From assembly GCA_905220665.1 (NCBI GenBank), contig CAJNAR010000019.1, positions 210,142 through 274,141 of the forward strand: a stretch of DNA of 64,000 bases, given 5' to 3'. This document shows, in pieces, positions 23,464-34,219 of the stretch (within the stretch, counting starts at the first letter, position 1; each line of letters opens with the position of its first letter). This DNA is from Albugo candida (taxonomy: Eukaryota > Oomycota > Peronosporomycetes > Albuginales > Albuginaceae). The notes beneath the pieces were generated by a model. It did no database searches and had not been told where the DNA came from. It saw only the letters and a list, made by a program, of their open reading frames with translations. Made by a program: the position numbers and the translations under genes.

Positions 23464-24380
23464 TCAAACATCAAGTATCAATTTTCTCGAAGCACTGCAA
23501 GCACTCTTATCCCATTCAGCGAGCTGATAACTCCCAATTAGATCAGTATCTCGGAACGGTTCAAGCGCCGCTGTATCGCTTTCTGGCAGCGCGTATTCGT
23601 CCAGCTCCATTCCAGACATCATTTGCAGGGCGATATTGGACGGAAGATCCAATATGTCATGATTTTGATTCTCTCTCACATACTGATGCAAAGGATGCTC
23701 CGTGAAAAGATCGTCCAACATATCGTCTCCCTTTTGGAGCGAAAGCTGAGTTGCATCGAGGAATGTATCAGGCTCTTCCCTGATAGTCTCATTTCGAATG
23801 GACCTGTTTTGATTCTTGTCATTTGTGCTCGGGTTCATTTCATCGAAATATCTTTTTCGTGACGTGAGTACTGATCCTGCAGGGAGATCATTCCTGAGCA
23901 TTGAATTCTCTACATTGTCTTCTATAAGCGGACGACCAAACAGCACACGGTATGTCGCCTTTCGATAGATACTTCTTGTCTCCGAGTCGTACAAAACCTG
24001 ACCACGCTGCTGCGGACTTGACACGGGTCGAAGCTGTCCTGGCTTCATCACGTCATCACGCTTCACATGCACAATTTTTGGTGGTGTTAGCTCCAATAAA
24101 TAAGTCTGTTTTCCTGCTTCATTCAATGTCTATGGCTCACATCAGCTTACGTTCAATATATAGCAGTATTCGCTTACCTCTGCATCCTCAAACCATTCCC
24201 CGTGATCCATACGTCTGCGTTTATAAGCACAGCACTACAAATTCCACGCGAATGCCATGTCAGTGCATCGACATGTAGACAGAAGTATGAAAGTGTGAGA
24301 TTTTTTATTGCATTAATGCTTACGTCTCGCTCAATCGGCTTGGGCTTGTATCCGCTGATGGATCCGGAGATGCTTTGCAT
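23464..24380 (-). CDS. Unrecognised protein with three exons
   Basis: Proposed exons 24380-24324, 24234-24178 and 24129-23464; introns of 89 and 48 nt, 259 residues. The two short first exons are inferred from splice sites and frame (the second carries YKRRRMDHGEWFEDAE), so the N-terminus is less certain than the main exon. The central region has a conserved look (KIVHVKRDDVMKPGQLRPVSS, SIYRKATYRVLFGRPL). The rest is acidic and polar with no membrane segment or known domain, suggesting a nuclear or cytosolic regulatory subunit. It lies 125 bp downstream of MRE11 on the same strand. I do not recognise the family. Confidence 0.6.
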
Positions 24381-24505
24381 TCTAAATCCGCTACTGAATG
24401 AGCCGTCGGCACCTTTTCAGCATCCAAGTGCTGTGGAAGATGTGATTAGAACTGCTGCAAACACCAAGCTTCCTCGAATGCTCCGAGTTCTCCGTATTCG
24501 GTCAT

Positions 24506-27145
24506 TCATCGTCTGGATTGGCCCCATGAAGATTTTGGGTATGAGAATCTCGATACCGAGGAGCTCTGAGACGACTGTGAAGCTTGTGATGGTCGTATCA
24601 TGGAAAGAGGAAGCTTTCGTTTTGATTTGTTCCGATCAGCGGCTTGTGTTTGTTCCATCGTTTGAGACGATTGCCCCGCTGCGGCTTTGGATCGACCACC
24701 ACGCTGAGTAACCTCTGTTCCTGTTTTACTTTGGAATTCCTCATCGCTGCTAATTTCATCTATTTTGCTTGATAATCGTTTCGTTATTACTTTTCCAGCA
24801 TTGTGCTGTGAATCCGTGATGGACGATTCGAATCCAAAGTTGAAAAGATCTCGTTTGGATCCCGACTTCACGGGTGCTTTCTTCGCTGCTTTCCGCTTTG
24901 AAGTTCCAGCTTGAGCGGTAAGAGGTTTGCGTCGAGATGTCGTTCCACGTGTCATTTTCGGCTTTATCGAAGTCTTACGTCTTGTTCTTGGAGGACTCTC
25001 TGACTCATCGCCTGTTTCTACCTCAGACACATAATCGTCGCTTTCGCCTTCATCGGATACAAGAGCCAAATCATCTCGTTGCTTTGCTTTTAAGCCACCA
25101 AATCTTGTGCTTGTCCTCTTTGACAGGGCCCCTTTGCTCGATAAAATACATTCTGTTTCCAACTCAAGATCCACATCCATTGTTTCGCTTCTTTTTTGTG
25201 GCTCTGTTCGATTTCTACCAAGCTTTTTTTTGTCTCCTAATGTTTTTGACCGCGGAGGATGATGACCAAACGACGTTTCTTTCGTCTGTTCTTCTTCATC
25301 TGAATCAGTAGCAACGTTGCCCGTGAAATTCCGAAACGGGCCTTTTCCGGAAGGTGCCTTCCTACCAGTGATCTTTGCTTTACGGCCAGAATCCGATGAG
25401 ATGATATCTGTAGTAGCTCGTGCATCATTGTCAATAAAGCCATCCACCTCGTCACCACTATCCAGTTCATCATATTCGTTCCGATCGCTTCTTGGTGCAT
25501 TGTGCTCATTTTCAAGCTGCTCAGCTTTGTGCCCTGCATTCACTCGTTCCTTGTGTTTCTCGGCAATATCCATTATGTCTTGCCGAGTCTTGGTGCCCTT
25601 CTCCTTGACTAACTGCTGCTGCGTTGTCTCCAGGCAAGCATCCACAGCTTCTTCAATTGCACCCGGAATTCTTCTGATGACATAATCTTCCAATGCTTCA
25701 GCCAGTGCAGTTTCTGGTAAAAAGCAGAGTTTTTGCTCGGGTAAATGTAATTGCTGCTTGAGTAAATCTTCAATTGTTAGCGTATCCAGTCGAGTGGGTG
25801 GAATTGGTCCATGAGAGGCCCAAACTTGTTCTCTTCGCGTACTGCCCTCTTTTTTATTCATCGTGCCAGCGCGTCTCCTGAAAAACAACAAAATATCATT
25901 AGGATTCGCCACTTTGCCAACAAATCTCGCCCCGAAGCGTTGATTGTGCAAAACGGGAAAGCCTGAATGCTCGACTCGCAGCCTCACTAAAACTTCTTTA
26001 TGTTTGTTCTTAGCATTGTTTTTGAGCGCTATCTCTTGAGCCTGGCCAATTAATTCCGTCACACGAGCTTCCAAAACGGTCTGAATATGTTGAGCGACAT
26101 CCGGATGATTTGGATCTAAACCTCGCTCCTCAGCGAGTATAATTTCTCCAATTTTGAACGGCCGAACAGAACACAACGGTTTGGTCCACTGCCGGAATTT
26201 GTTTCCTGCAATTTCAATAATTGCAATTTTCTTCTCGCGAGCTTCTCCTTCCACAAGCGATGTCGCAATCGACGATCCAGGCTGCATTATAAAATACTCT
26301 CCCAACACAGAGTCTTCAGGTTCTATGAGACATTCATGTTCATGTCCCCATATTACCAGATCCATGAATGTCGGAATCATACTTTCACTCAGACAATTTT
26401 TACTTCCTCTCCCTTTATTCTCTCTGTTTTGATGGACAACAAGCAAATTAAACCATGTATCGGGCTCTTCCACTGGACGATGAAACAAGACTTTTTGCTG
26501 CTCAAACATTCGATACAGCCTCTCATCGCGCATATTTCCAAGCCCGTACAATGCTATTTTGCTAGATTCTTTCCGTATAAGAATAGGAAACACTTCCATC
26601 ACATCGACCCGTTCCATCTTTCCAAAATAATTGAGTAAATTACTGGCACTCAGAATGTCTAATGCTGCGAGTGATTTGAAGGAGGAACAGGTCGTAGAGG
26701 ATTCTGTATTAGTTCCTCCACCAGAGAATTCTCGCGTCGGATCATCGTGATTGCCGTGGATGCTAAAGACTGGCAGCTCGATATTATAATTAGGATCCTC
26801 ATAGTTTACGACTCCAAAATTCGGAAAATTAATGCTTTGGTCGCTCACAATTTGAAACGCAATGGGATTATCGCCCATGCAATAAGAACGTAGTAGTCGC
26901 ATGGTCTGATAAAGCGTATTTCGACTCGGCTTGTTCTCATGAAACAAATCACCAGCTAAAAGAACGAAATTGACACACTCTTGTTTTGCATACTCAAGGA
27001 TCTCTTGGAATGTTCGGAAAGAGTCGTCTCCACGTATCGGGTCTTTCTCTGCGTATCCTAAATGGTTGTCCGTTGCAACCAGAATACGAACTGGAGCATT
27101 AGCTTCCATGGTCATGTCTATGGAGACATTTAGTGTGGTATACAT
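24506..27145 (-). CDS. MRE11: MRE11 double-strand break repair nuclease
   Basis: Nuclease subunit of the MRE11-RAD50-NBS1 complex that senses and resects DNA double-strand breaks. Intronless, 879 residues from the ATG at 27145; ATGs at 27115 and 27109 are also plausible starts. Metallophosphoesterase motifs are complete: I ATDNHLG (25-30), II GDLFH (65-69), III GNHDD and the later WGHEHE. The capping/DNA-binding domain follows (to about 420). Residues 500-870 form a long, charged, Ser/Lys/Arg-rich tail (TSRRKP, SKRKAAKK), longer than in animals, ending in a Ser/Gln-rich stretch with several SQ/TQ sites of the ATM/ATR type. Confidence 0.95.
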   Translation of the reverse strand: MYTTLNVSIDMTMEANAPVRILVATDNHLGYAEKDPIRGDDSFRTFQEILEYAKQECVNFVLLAGDLFHENKPSRNTLYQTMRLLRSYCMGDNPIAFQIVSDQSINFPNFGVVNYEDPNYNIELPVFSIHGNHDDPTREFSGGGTNTESSTTCSSFKSLAALDILSASNLLNYFGKMERVDVMEVFPILIRKESSKIALYGLGNMRDERLYRMFEQQKVLFHRPVEEPDTWFNLLVVHQNRENKGRGSKNCLSESMIPTFMDLVIWGHEHECLIEPEDSVLGEYFIMQPGSSIATSLVEGEAREKKIAIIEIAGNKFRQWTKPLCSVRPFKIGEIILAEERGLDPNHPDVAQHIQTVLEARVTELIGQAQEIALKNNAKNKHKEVLVRLRVEHSGFPVLHNQRFGARFVGKVANPNDILLFFRRRAGTMNKKEGSTRREQVWASHGPIPPTRLDTLTIEDLLKQQLHLPEQKLCFLPETALAEALEDYVIRRIPGAIEEAVDACLETTQQQLVKEKGTKTRQDIMDIAEKHKERVNAGHKAEQLENEHNAPRSDRNEYDELDSGDEVDGFIDNDARATTDIISSDSGRKAKITGRKAPSGKGPFRNFTGNVATDSDEEEQTKETSFGHHPPRSKTLGDKKKLGRNRTEPQKRSETMDVDLELETECILSSKGALSKRTSTRFGGLKAKQRDDLALVSDEGESDDYVSEVETGDESESPPRTRRKTSIKPKMTRGTTSRRKPLTAQAGTSKRKAAKKAPVKSGSKRDLFNFGFESSITDSQHNAGKVITKRLSSKIDEISSDEEFQSKTGTEVTQRGGRSKAAAGQSSQTMEQTQAADRNKSKRKLPLSMIRPSQASQSSQSSSVSRFSYPKSSWGQSRR

Positions 27146-27248
27146 TAATTTGACATCGAAGAAAAAAGAATCTGTTCAGAAAATCTTTAATAGCTGCATA
27201 CATCTCGTCAGTTTTCATCGTATTCTCTTGCAAGTCTGCAGTTTGAAA
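27146..27248. promoter_or_regulatory. Short bidirectional promoter, MRE11 and GTPBP1-like
   Basis: Only 103 bp separate the two divergent start codons, so the genes must share a bidirectional promoter unless the true starts lie further in. A TTTTCATCGTATTC run at 27214-27227 is a possible initiator-type element; this is a weak reading. Confidence 0.45.
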
Positions 27249-28946
27249 ATGAGAGAGCAGCAAGAAATCAGTTCCTTACAAAATGAAGAATCGAGTAGCG
27301 TTGATCCGAGTCTCACCGGGTCATCTGTAGGGCAGTCTGAAGAAGGATCAGCTCGGCATGAGCGCGACACACGATTATACACACTCCGCGTTGCATTCGT
27401 TGGCAATGTTGACAGCGGTAAATCAAGTTTGATTGGAACTTTGATCAAAGGCGAGCTCGACGATGGTCGAGGATCATCTCGAAAGGCGATTTTCCGTCAC
27501 AAACATGAGATTGAAACCGGTCGAACAAGCTCTGTTGCGACAGCATACATCGGATTTGACGTGAATGGAAATCAAATTGTATCGAAACGAGCTGGAAAGT
27601 CTATTCCTTCCGCAGAACTTGCAAGTATTGCAGAGAAACGGATCCAATTGATCGATTTGGCTGGACATGAAAAGTATCTCAAGACGACAGTGTATGGGTT
27701 GACTGGTATGCAACCAGATATTGTTATTGTCGTGATTGGTGCCAATATGGGTGTCAAGCGGATGACAAAAGAGCATTTGGCCATTGCTGTTGCTGTGAGT
27801 GGCATAATAGCTCGTTATCATCTTGAGAAAACAACCAGTCTAATTCTTTTTGCAGCTTGAAATTCCAATCATTGTTGCCTTGACCAAGATTGATATCGCA
27901 CCGAAAAATGTTGCTTTGGAAACTATGAAAGTTATTCGCCAGTCGCTGAGACGATGTACGTGAACTCCAAGGAATTGGCATCAGTTTGTAACTCACATCT
28001 TCGTATATAACTAGATGGGAAGATGGCCATCACTGTAAGGACTGAAGAACAGGCAGCAAAAGCAGCAGCGAATTTGATTTCAGGTCGTATTGCTCCGATC
28101 TTACCGATATCCAACGTTACTGGAGATGGATTATCGAATTTAAAACATTTCTTCTCTGAGATATCGCCATGTGCTTTGATCAAACGCAATCTTTCATTGA
28201 AATCATCAGGATCTTCGGAAAAATCCGAGAAGGCAAACGAGCATAACAAGGAGATGGATATCAATTTGAATGATAACGTCGAACTTCCTGTGGACGAGAC
28301 GTATCAAGTACCTGGTGTTGGATTCGTCATTGCTGGCACACTTGGTCAAGGAGAAATTAAAGTGAACGATACATTTTTGCTTGGTCCGGACTACTATGGG
28401 CACTTCCAAAAGGTATCGATACGGAGCATTGAATGCATGTACCTTCCTGTCAAATCGATCTCACAAGGTCAAACAGCGGCAATCGCGGTACGTCCAGTCA
28501 ACAAGAAACAAATCATCAATCGCTCTACTTTTCGTAAAGGAATGGTGCTACTCTCTTCAAATATGTGTGTTGACAACTACGTTTCTCATACGTTTGAAGC
28601 ACGTGTTATTATATTACACCACCAGACTACAGTAACACTTGGATACCAGCCCATGATAAACTGCAGAACAATCAGACAGACGGCAAAAATCATTGCTATC
28701 GAGGATCTGTGTCAACATTCAAAACCAGAATCGTTTTCAGGGCAATTATCTGAACAAGATCACGAAGATGTGCCGGCAATTCGAACAGGAGATCGCGCTC
28801 TGGTACGCTTCAAGTTCATTCATTCACCAGAGTTTCTTCGGAAGGGTATGCGATTTGTGTTTCGTGATGGGCAAGCTAAAGGCATTGGAAAAGTGATACG
28901 ATTAATACCAATGGAGAAATATAACAGCAACGAACATAGCACCTAG
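27249..28946 (+). CDS. GTPBP1: GTPBP1/GTPBP2-type translational GTPase
   Basis: Elongation-factor-like GTPase of the GTPBP1/2 family, linked in other eukaryotes to ribosome rescue and mRNA decay. Exons 27249-27794, 27856-27955 and 28015-28946; introns of 61 and 59 nt, 525 residues. G1 is GNVDSGKSS (about 51-59). A family-typical insert with GRTSSV follows. G3 is DLAGHEKY, and G4 (TKID) lies just after the first intron. Domain II contains VPGVGFVIAGTLGQGEI; domain III ends FRDGQAKGIGKV. The ATG at 27249 gives a short acidic/serine leader. Confidence 0.9.
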
Positions 28947-29763
28947 ATATTCAATCGATCAGGTGTAATAGTGGAGAGCTTATAGATCGTCCAGGAAGCG
29001 GCGCGATGCGAATTCAAGTTTGCACGGATGTTCTCATAAAAGAAGTCTCCTCCATCGAATTCAAGTGCAAGGCCTGACAAGAAGATCAAGATTCTATTCA
29101 ATCAAACTCTCGACATCTTTTGGTTTCATACTCCAGAAACACTGAGAATTGGTCCACACATTTCGCTGGGAAGGACACTCACAATGCAACTTCTACATCA
29201 CTCGATAGCATCGAGATGACGTCTTCGTGTCTCAAATCGATGGTTAACATATTCTGTTCAGAATTTCTCTTGGGGTTGCTCCATATCGCAGAAATGTTAT
29301 TATGGCAGGTATATTTGGCGGAGAGAAGCTTATGTGATCCTTTTTCGTCTTAGAATTTGGCCGGGACAGCACGTTAATGAATGTTTATGATATGAATATA
29401 TATGTATATGCACATACAACTCAAAGCCAGCGAAAGGAGGGCTCGTTTTGTGGAACAAAATTTTTTTGGATACACGCCGATCATACGATGTTGCGATTTA
29501 CAATTATGAAGAGACATCTCAGCCGGTCACGATTCTGTAACAAATCAGTTTTTACGTCTTGCATCCCGCCATAGAGCATCGTTCAAAGCTAAAGGAGTCA
29601 GTAAGGCTGAGTGTGTATTCCCAAAGTACGACAAAATTTTTTTTGACGCTGTCATGAAGACGCTCCCGGTTACCCCTGGGTGGATTGGTGAGCTAGCATA
29701 AATACATCACGAGGTTGGAGTTCCAGTAAGAACTTTGCATTGTCTCATTTATAAATTTGCCAT
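28947..29763. other. Intergenic stretch with possible HTH relic
   Basis: No intact gene. On the + strand about 29500-29760, mixed frames give protein-like pieces, including KYDKIFFDAVMKTLPVTPGW and then HHEVGVPVRTLH, which resembles a helix-turn-helix of transposase type. Stops separate the pieces, so this would be a relic at best. Confidence 0.25.
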
Positions 29764-30147
29764 CTACTTTTCCCGTGACTGCAGTAGCCCATGCTCATTG
29801 GCGAAAGTTTTGCTGTTGGAAACACGTACTACTGTGCAGAGGCACTTAATCGCCGTCATTGTCTTTGCGTACTTCGACTCGCCGTTGTTGATAATCCTTT
29901 TAATAAATGCATCTCTCTCACGCATTTTTGCGCTGTGGTCCTTAAGCAACCGCTCGATAAAAGCATTTTTTTCGCTTATTTGAGCGGTATGATTATCGAC
30001 CAAACGCTCAATCATCGCGTCTTTCTCCCGCAATTGCCCATTTTTTGTATTAATTGACCGCTCAATCATTGCGTTTTTGTGAGATAATTGCTCACGTTGA
30101 CGATCGATTTCGGCGCAAAGAGTTTTTACGTCCGTCATTCTGTGCAA
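29764..30147 (-). CDS. Small coiled-coil protein built of 18-residue repeats
   Basis: ORF of up to 127 codons; likely start at MTDVKTLCAEID (residue 4 of the ORF). The middle is a run of four degenerate 18-residue units aligned on [ND]A[MF]I[EK]R: NAMIERSINTK, DAMIERLVDNHT, NAFIERLLKDHS and DAFIKRIINNG, each followed by a charged [KR]E[KR]-type linker. The heptad-like spacing predicts a coiled coil. There is no signal peptide, domain or recognised homologue. It may be a fragment of a longer repeat protein. Confidence 0.4.
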   Translation of the reverse strand: MHRMTDVKTLCAEIDRQREQLSHKNAMIERSINTKNGQLREKDAMIERLVDNHTAQISEKNAFIERLLKDHSAKMRERDAFIKRIINNGESKYAKTMTAIKCLCTVVRVSNSKTFANEHGLLQSREK

Positions 30148-31162
30148 ACTGAAGAATGGAGAACGTACATAGTAGCATTGTACAGTTGGGGAGAAGCAGT
30201 TGACAAATATTCTTGCAAAAATGGTTGTATCTTGTCGATTGAAGGGATGGCAACGGCCTATCTGGGAGATTGCCTAAACCGTCTGATGCTGGCTGCTCTT
30301 CAATCCCATAAAACGAACCTCGTTGCCGCCGCAAAAGTGCCGTAAATAGATTTGAAATGAAAAAATGTGTGCGTCCCAGAGCCAAAATACAAGCTGCGTT
30401 CAATTGCAAAAGCTTGATTTACTGTCTCATAAGCTATTTTTTTACAAGGATTCCATTTACACTGTTTCTCTGGTTCTTTAACTACCTTCCTTATCCTATC
30501 ATGAGGCCTTTGCCGTGATGACTTGAGTCTGGCTTCAAATGGATCGTAAGCTATTATAATTTATGTTGGCGCCTTGCTAGAGAAGATAGAATGGAATTTC
30601 AGGCACCAGTCATGACTAAATACTTTAAATCTATCCGTACCATGTCGAAAAAATAGACATAGGATCCTAATTTGACAAGACTCAAATAGTCTGGCCATTG
30701 ATGATCGACTCCGATTGTATCCTGGTCAAGCATAGCTGCGCGATCTCCGATGATGTTATGTTGACACCGCCAGAATTATCTGTCGATAGAAACACATGTA
30801 CGTCACTAAATGTTTGTTTTTGTAATGCGGGAGTGCTATACAGTAGCGGGTCTAAAAGAGTTGAGTCATGGTTTCAAAAAATAGTTTTACAAGGGAAAAA
30901 GTCATGAAGGGTGCTGGGCAACTCCTGTCAGGCCTTACAACAGTCGTGACATTGATTGCTCGACCATTGAGATCGGAGAAACCAAAAGCATGTTCCAACA
31001 ATCCCGTTGATACAACGTATTTGGACGTGGATCGTTCCACTTTGTAGTTCCCATGTTGGCAATATACAGCACGACGTGCGCAAGTGATTGAGAGAAAAAC
31101 GCTTGGCGATAAAATTGAACCCAAAAAGGGATGACACATGAATAAAATATGCGATTTGGCAG
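30148..31162. other. Stretch without recognisable gene
   Basis: Short ORFs only. At 31139-30852 on the minus strand two frames carry overlapping protein-like text (GNYKVERSTSKYVVSTGLL and TWELQSGTIHVQIRCINGIV) that looks like one decayed coding stretch of unknown family. Confidence 0.3.
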
Positions 31163-33874
31163 CTATGCGATTTTGGTTGTTAAGAAATAAACTAGTAATT
31201 TGTCCATTTTTCCGGCACGAATGGCTGATTCCTGCTGAGCTTGCTCTTGTTCACGAGCGTTTCTTCGTAGCGTCTCCTCCAAAGGTATGATGTCCGACAC
31301 AACCGGGAGCGGATCACCAGCAAGTGGAATCATGGCTGTATCTTTGTGTGCAGAAGACGAAGAGGAAGGACCGGTGGTGTTGGATGATGCGTTAGAGTGA
31401 GTCGATCGGGTACTAGACGGCACTCTAATATCCTGAAACTCAAGTAAGTCCACAGAATCGCTCGTATTCGTGACTGTGAAAGTGCTCGTTGACGCAGATG
31501 TGACCATTCCGGATGGAATCGAGTACTGTCGATAAGCTCGAGGTCTATATTGAGCAACCAAACTTCGACTAAAGACGTACGACAGCTTTTCTGGCGTAAG
31601 CATGTTGCTTTGTTGATGTACCAGGACTTCCTTCATGAATGCCAGGATGTAGATAAAAAGATTGTATCGCAATGGTGGTAGTGCATGTAGCAGTTGACGG
31701 CACGTTTGCGCAATATTTCCATGCCCATTAGCGTAAGCGTGTAACAGATGTTCTTCTCGGATGACATTTCCGTTCAGCGATTGTAGAAATGTAAGGAGAA
31801 CTTCGGCCATAGAGGGAGCAGTATGTGGTGGAAATGCAGATCCAGTATCCAACGCTTCCCTCAAAGCTTGTATCTCTACAGGATTCCCCGTCTCAACAAA
31901 CAGATTTTTTTCGCTCAAAGAAAACTGATACAAATCATCAATCATACGCCAGAGTTCCTTTGGTATCTGCTGATGGTGGGCATCACAGGTCACTTTCGTC
32001 AATTGAGCGCGTCGAATAGGCTCATTATACTGCACAAGCTGCTCAATGGAGCATCCAAAGCAAGACATTTGATAATCGCCAGAAATGGCGAGAAAGAAGT
32101 CGCGGCCATTCTCAACTCGTAGAATTAGCGTGTCCTCCAACGACTCGCTACCTTCTGCAAGTTTCTGCGCAGCATCAATATCAACCATCGTATCCATCCG
32201 AATCTCTACACTTTCTGTCGGTAGTATCATTCCGTAGCTTGGTGTGACTGAAATCCAGTTCTTGCAAATTCGAGTATCTTCTAATTTGGGTATGAATCGA
32301 AAGTGAGCGACGACATTGCCAATATTTTCGAGAACAAAACGTTTGTGCTGTGGCACTTGGAATTGAACGTTTGTGAACTGGAATACACCCGTACATTGCA
32401 CAAGTGAGCGAGAGAGCGTCTTATCCGAGAATGGAGAATCCTCGGCAGCGTGATGAAGCATCACTACTTTTGGCATGTTTTCGTTCTCCCATCGATCCAG
32501 TTGATAGATTATTTCCTTCGTGACGGCTTGTTTCTTTGCTTCTATCTGCTGTTTGATCTTCACCGTAAAGTGTGCATGCACGGGCTTATGATCCGAAATA
32601 TCGAGATCCATCATTGCATCATACTTCACATTCTTAACGTGAGTTGGGCATTTAGATTTCCATAATACGCGATCACACCACGCGGGTGCTCTTATCTTCT
32701 TTTCTGGCCTTCTGTCGTAGCGATTCGTGCCAGCCTGGAACTTGTACGTTGGTGGAAAATTGATGGAAGCTTCTTCAAAGCCGTAAAATACATTCCCTCG
32801 TTTTCTTTCGATTAATAGTTGATCACGAGGTAGTAACCTCTCACAGGACTGAGAGGATTCGGCCAATTGTAAACACTCTTCTGTCGAGATATCATCAGTG
32901 ATACGATAATTCAAATCGCCGGCCCAAAAAACAAAATCATGATGAAGAATGGATGGTTCCCTTGAGAAGAACTGCGTGGCAGTTTCATTTTTAAAAACAA
33001 AGTGCTCATTTTCTTTTTCAAAATCCACTTTAGATAATATGTTGTGGTAGTCCGCATTTCTGCCAGCAATATTATCGCGATGAGCGGCAAGATGTGAGCA
33101 AACAAAACATAAACTGCTGTCATAAAAGCTCATTCGAATGGCAGCACCGCCTTTGTTACCCATCATTCCCATGATACCGACTCCTGCTGTCGCTCCTGCG
33201 ACTTCTTTCACATGTTCCCAATGCTCTTTCCTAACAAACACAAGAAGAGAGATGCCAACCAAATGCTTCTCCAGTACAGGTTTGTACTGATTCTCCGACT
33301 CAAACTGAGTGTTGAGTGCATGCAAGATTGTTTCTTCCCAGGCAAGGCTGCGTTGCACCGAATGATTATTTACCACTACATTGACTGCATTTAGATCCAC
33401 GATTTCTTGCAGCCCAATTGCGACGATATCCGGAGAAAAAGGCTCGTTTATGTGACGACTTCCTCTAACCCACTGCGCAATTTTATGAGCTTCCGTTAAA
33501 GCCAAAGGTTTCTTTGCGTTGACATTCCAGGTACCCACGACAACAATGGTATCATGAAAACAAGTGTAGGTAGATTCTCGAAGATGTAGCTGCTGTTTGA
33601 TCCAGTCATCGCGGATGAAAGACATGACCACAGGATTATGATAGCGTCCATCCGCTGCAAGAACCGCATCGCCCACGGTAGGAAGAAGAGAATATGAAGA
33701 CGATGATATAGTTGAAAGGTCTGAATTATCGGAATTTGGAGCAGAAGATGAGGATTTATGCATTGGATTCCACTCGGTACTTTTCTGTGAGGAGCATCTC
33801 ACATCCATTACTTCGTTTGTGTTCTGAGATTTTTCCACTCGAATTGAATCAGTCTCGTCGGATGCAACGTGCAT
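31163..33874 (-). CDS. OCRL/INPP5B-like inositol polyphosphate 5-phosphatase
   Basis: Removes the 5-phosphate from phosphoinositides such as PI(4,5)P2 on endosomal and plasma membranes. Intronless, 903 residues. The 5-phosphatase domain is at about 110-440: GTWNVNAK, GLQEIVDLNAVN, WAGDLNYRI (about 316), APAWCDRVLW (about 398) and SDHKPVHA (about 425), all key catalytic blocks present. An ASH-like beta domain follows (about 480-610), then a RhoGAP domain (about 620-800). At the RhoGAP arginine-finger site the sequence reads LFVETGNP, with no Arg, so as in OCRL the GAP fold is probably inactive and used for binding. The C-terminus is Ser/Thr-rich. There is no N-terminal PH domain and no CAAX box (it ends TTKIA). 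Confidence 0.9.
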   Translation of the reverse strand: MHVASDETDSIRVEKSQNTNEVMDVRCSSQKSTEWNPMHKSSSSAPNSDNSDLSTISSSSYSLLPTVGDAVLAADGRYHNPVVMSFIRDDWIKQQLHLRESTYTCFHDTIVVVGTWNVNAKKPLALTEAHKIAQWVRGSRHINEPFSPDIVAIGLQEIVDLNAVNVVVNNHSVQRSLAWEETILHALNTQFESENQYKPVLEKHLVGISLLVFVRKEHWEHVKEVAGATAGVGIMGMMGNKGGAAIRMSFYDSSLCFVCSHLAAHRDNIAGRNADYHNILSKVDFEKENEHFVFKNETATQFFSREPSILHHDFVFWAGDLNYRITDDISTEECLQLAESSQSCERLLPRDQLLIERKRGNVFYGFEEASINFPPTYKFQAGTNRYDRRPEKKIRAPAWCDRVLWKSKCPTHVKNVKYDAMMDLDISDHKPVHAHFTVKIKQQIEAKKQAVTKEIIYQLDRWENENMPKVVMLHHAAEDSPFSDKTLSRSLVQCTGVFQFTNVQFQVPQHKRFVLENIGNVVAHFRFIPKLEDTRICKNWISVTPSYGMILPTESVEIRMDTMVDIDAAQKLAEGSESLEDTLILRVENGRDFFLAISGDYQMSCFGCSIEQLVQYNEPIRRAQLTKVTCDAHHQQIPKELWRMIDDLYQFSLSEKNLFVETGNPVEIQALREALDTGSAFPPHTAPSMAEVLLTFLQSLNGNVIREEHLLHAYANGHGNIAQTCRQLLHALPPLRYNLFIYILAFMKEVLVHQQSNMLTPEKLSYVFSRSLVAQYRPRAYRQYSIPSGMVTSASTSTFTVTNTSDSVDLLEFQDIRVPSSTRSTHSNASSNTTGPSSSSSAHKDTAMIPLAGDPLPVVSDIIPLEETLRRNAREQEQAQQESAIRAGKMDKLLVYFLTTKIA

Positions 33875-34219
33875 CTTTTATGATCGAAGGTCGAGCCCGA
33901 GAAGCTCGCAAAGAACATAAATTGACCGTTGCGACCGTTACTATTTGATTGTGAATGAATTCCATACACCGTAATTTCGGCATGTCGAATCAACCGAATT
34001 TATGTTAACACGTTAAAATTCAAAGTGTAGTCCAGAAATTCGAAAACTGGCAAGTGTGCGTTGCAGTTTGCGATAAAATAACAGCTTACAAAACCGAAAA
34101 CGTATCATTTACACGTCGTATCTCCGCCTACCCGACTACAGTCGATATCGGTTGAAAGAAGCAAGTACGAGCCGATCTTATAATCAATTCATATCTGATA
34201 CTCATGTACTCATCGACCT
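33875..34219. other. Intergenic, upstream of the 5-phosphatase
   Basis: 345 bp between two minus-strand genes in tandem. It holds the 5-phosphatase promoter and the ABCA 3' end. No clear motif seen. Confidence 0.4.
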
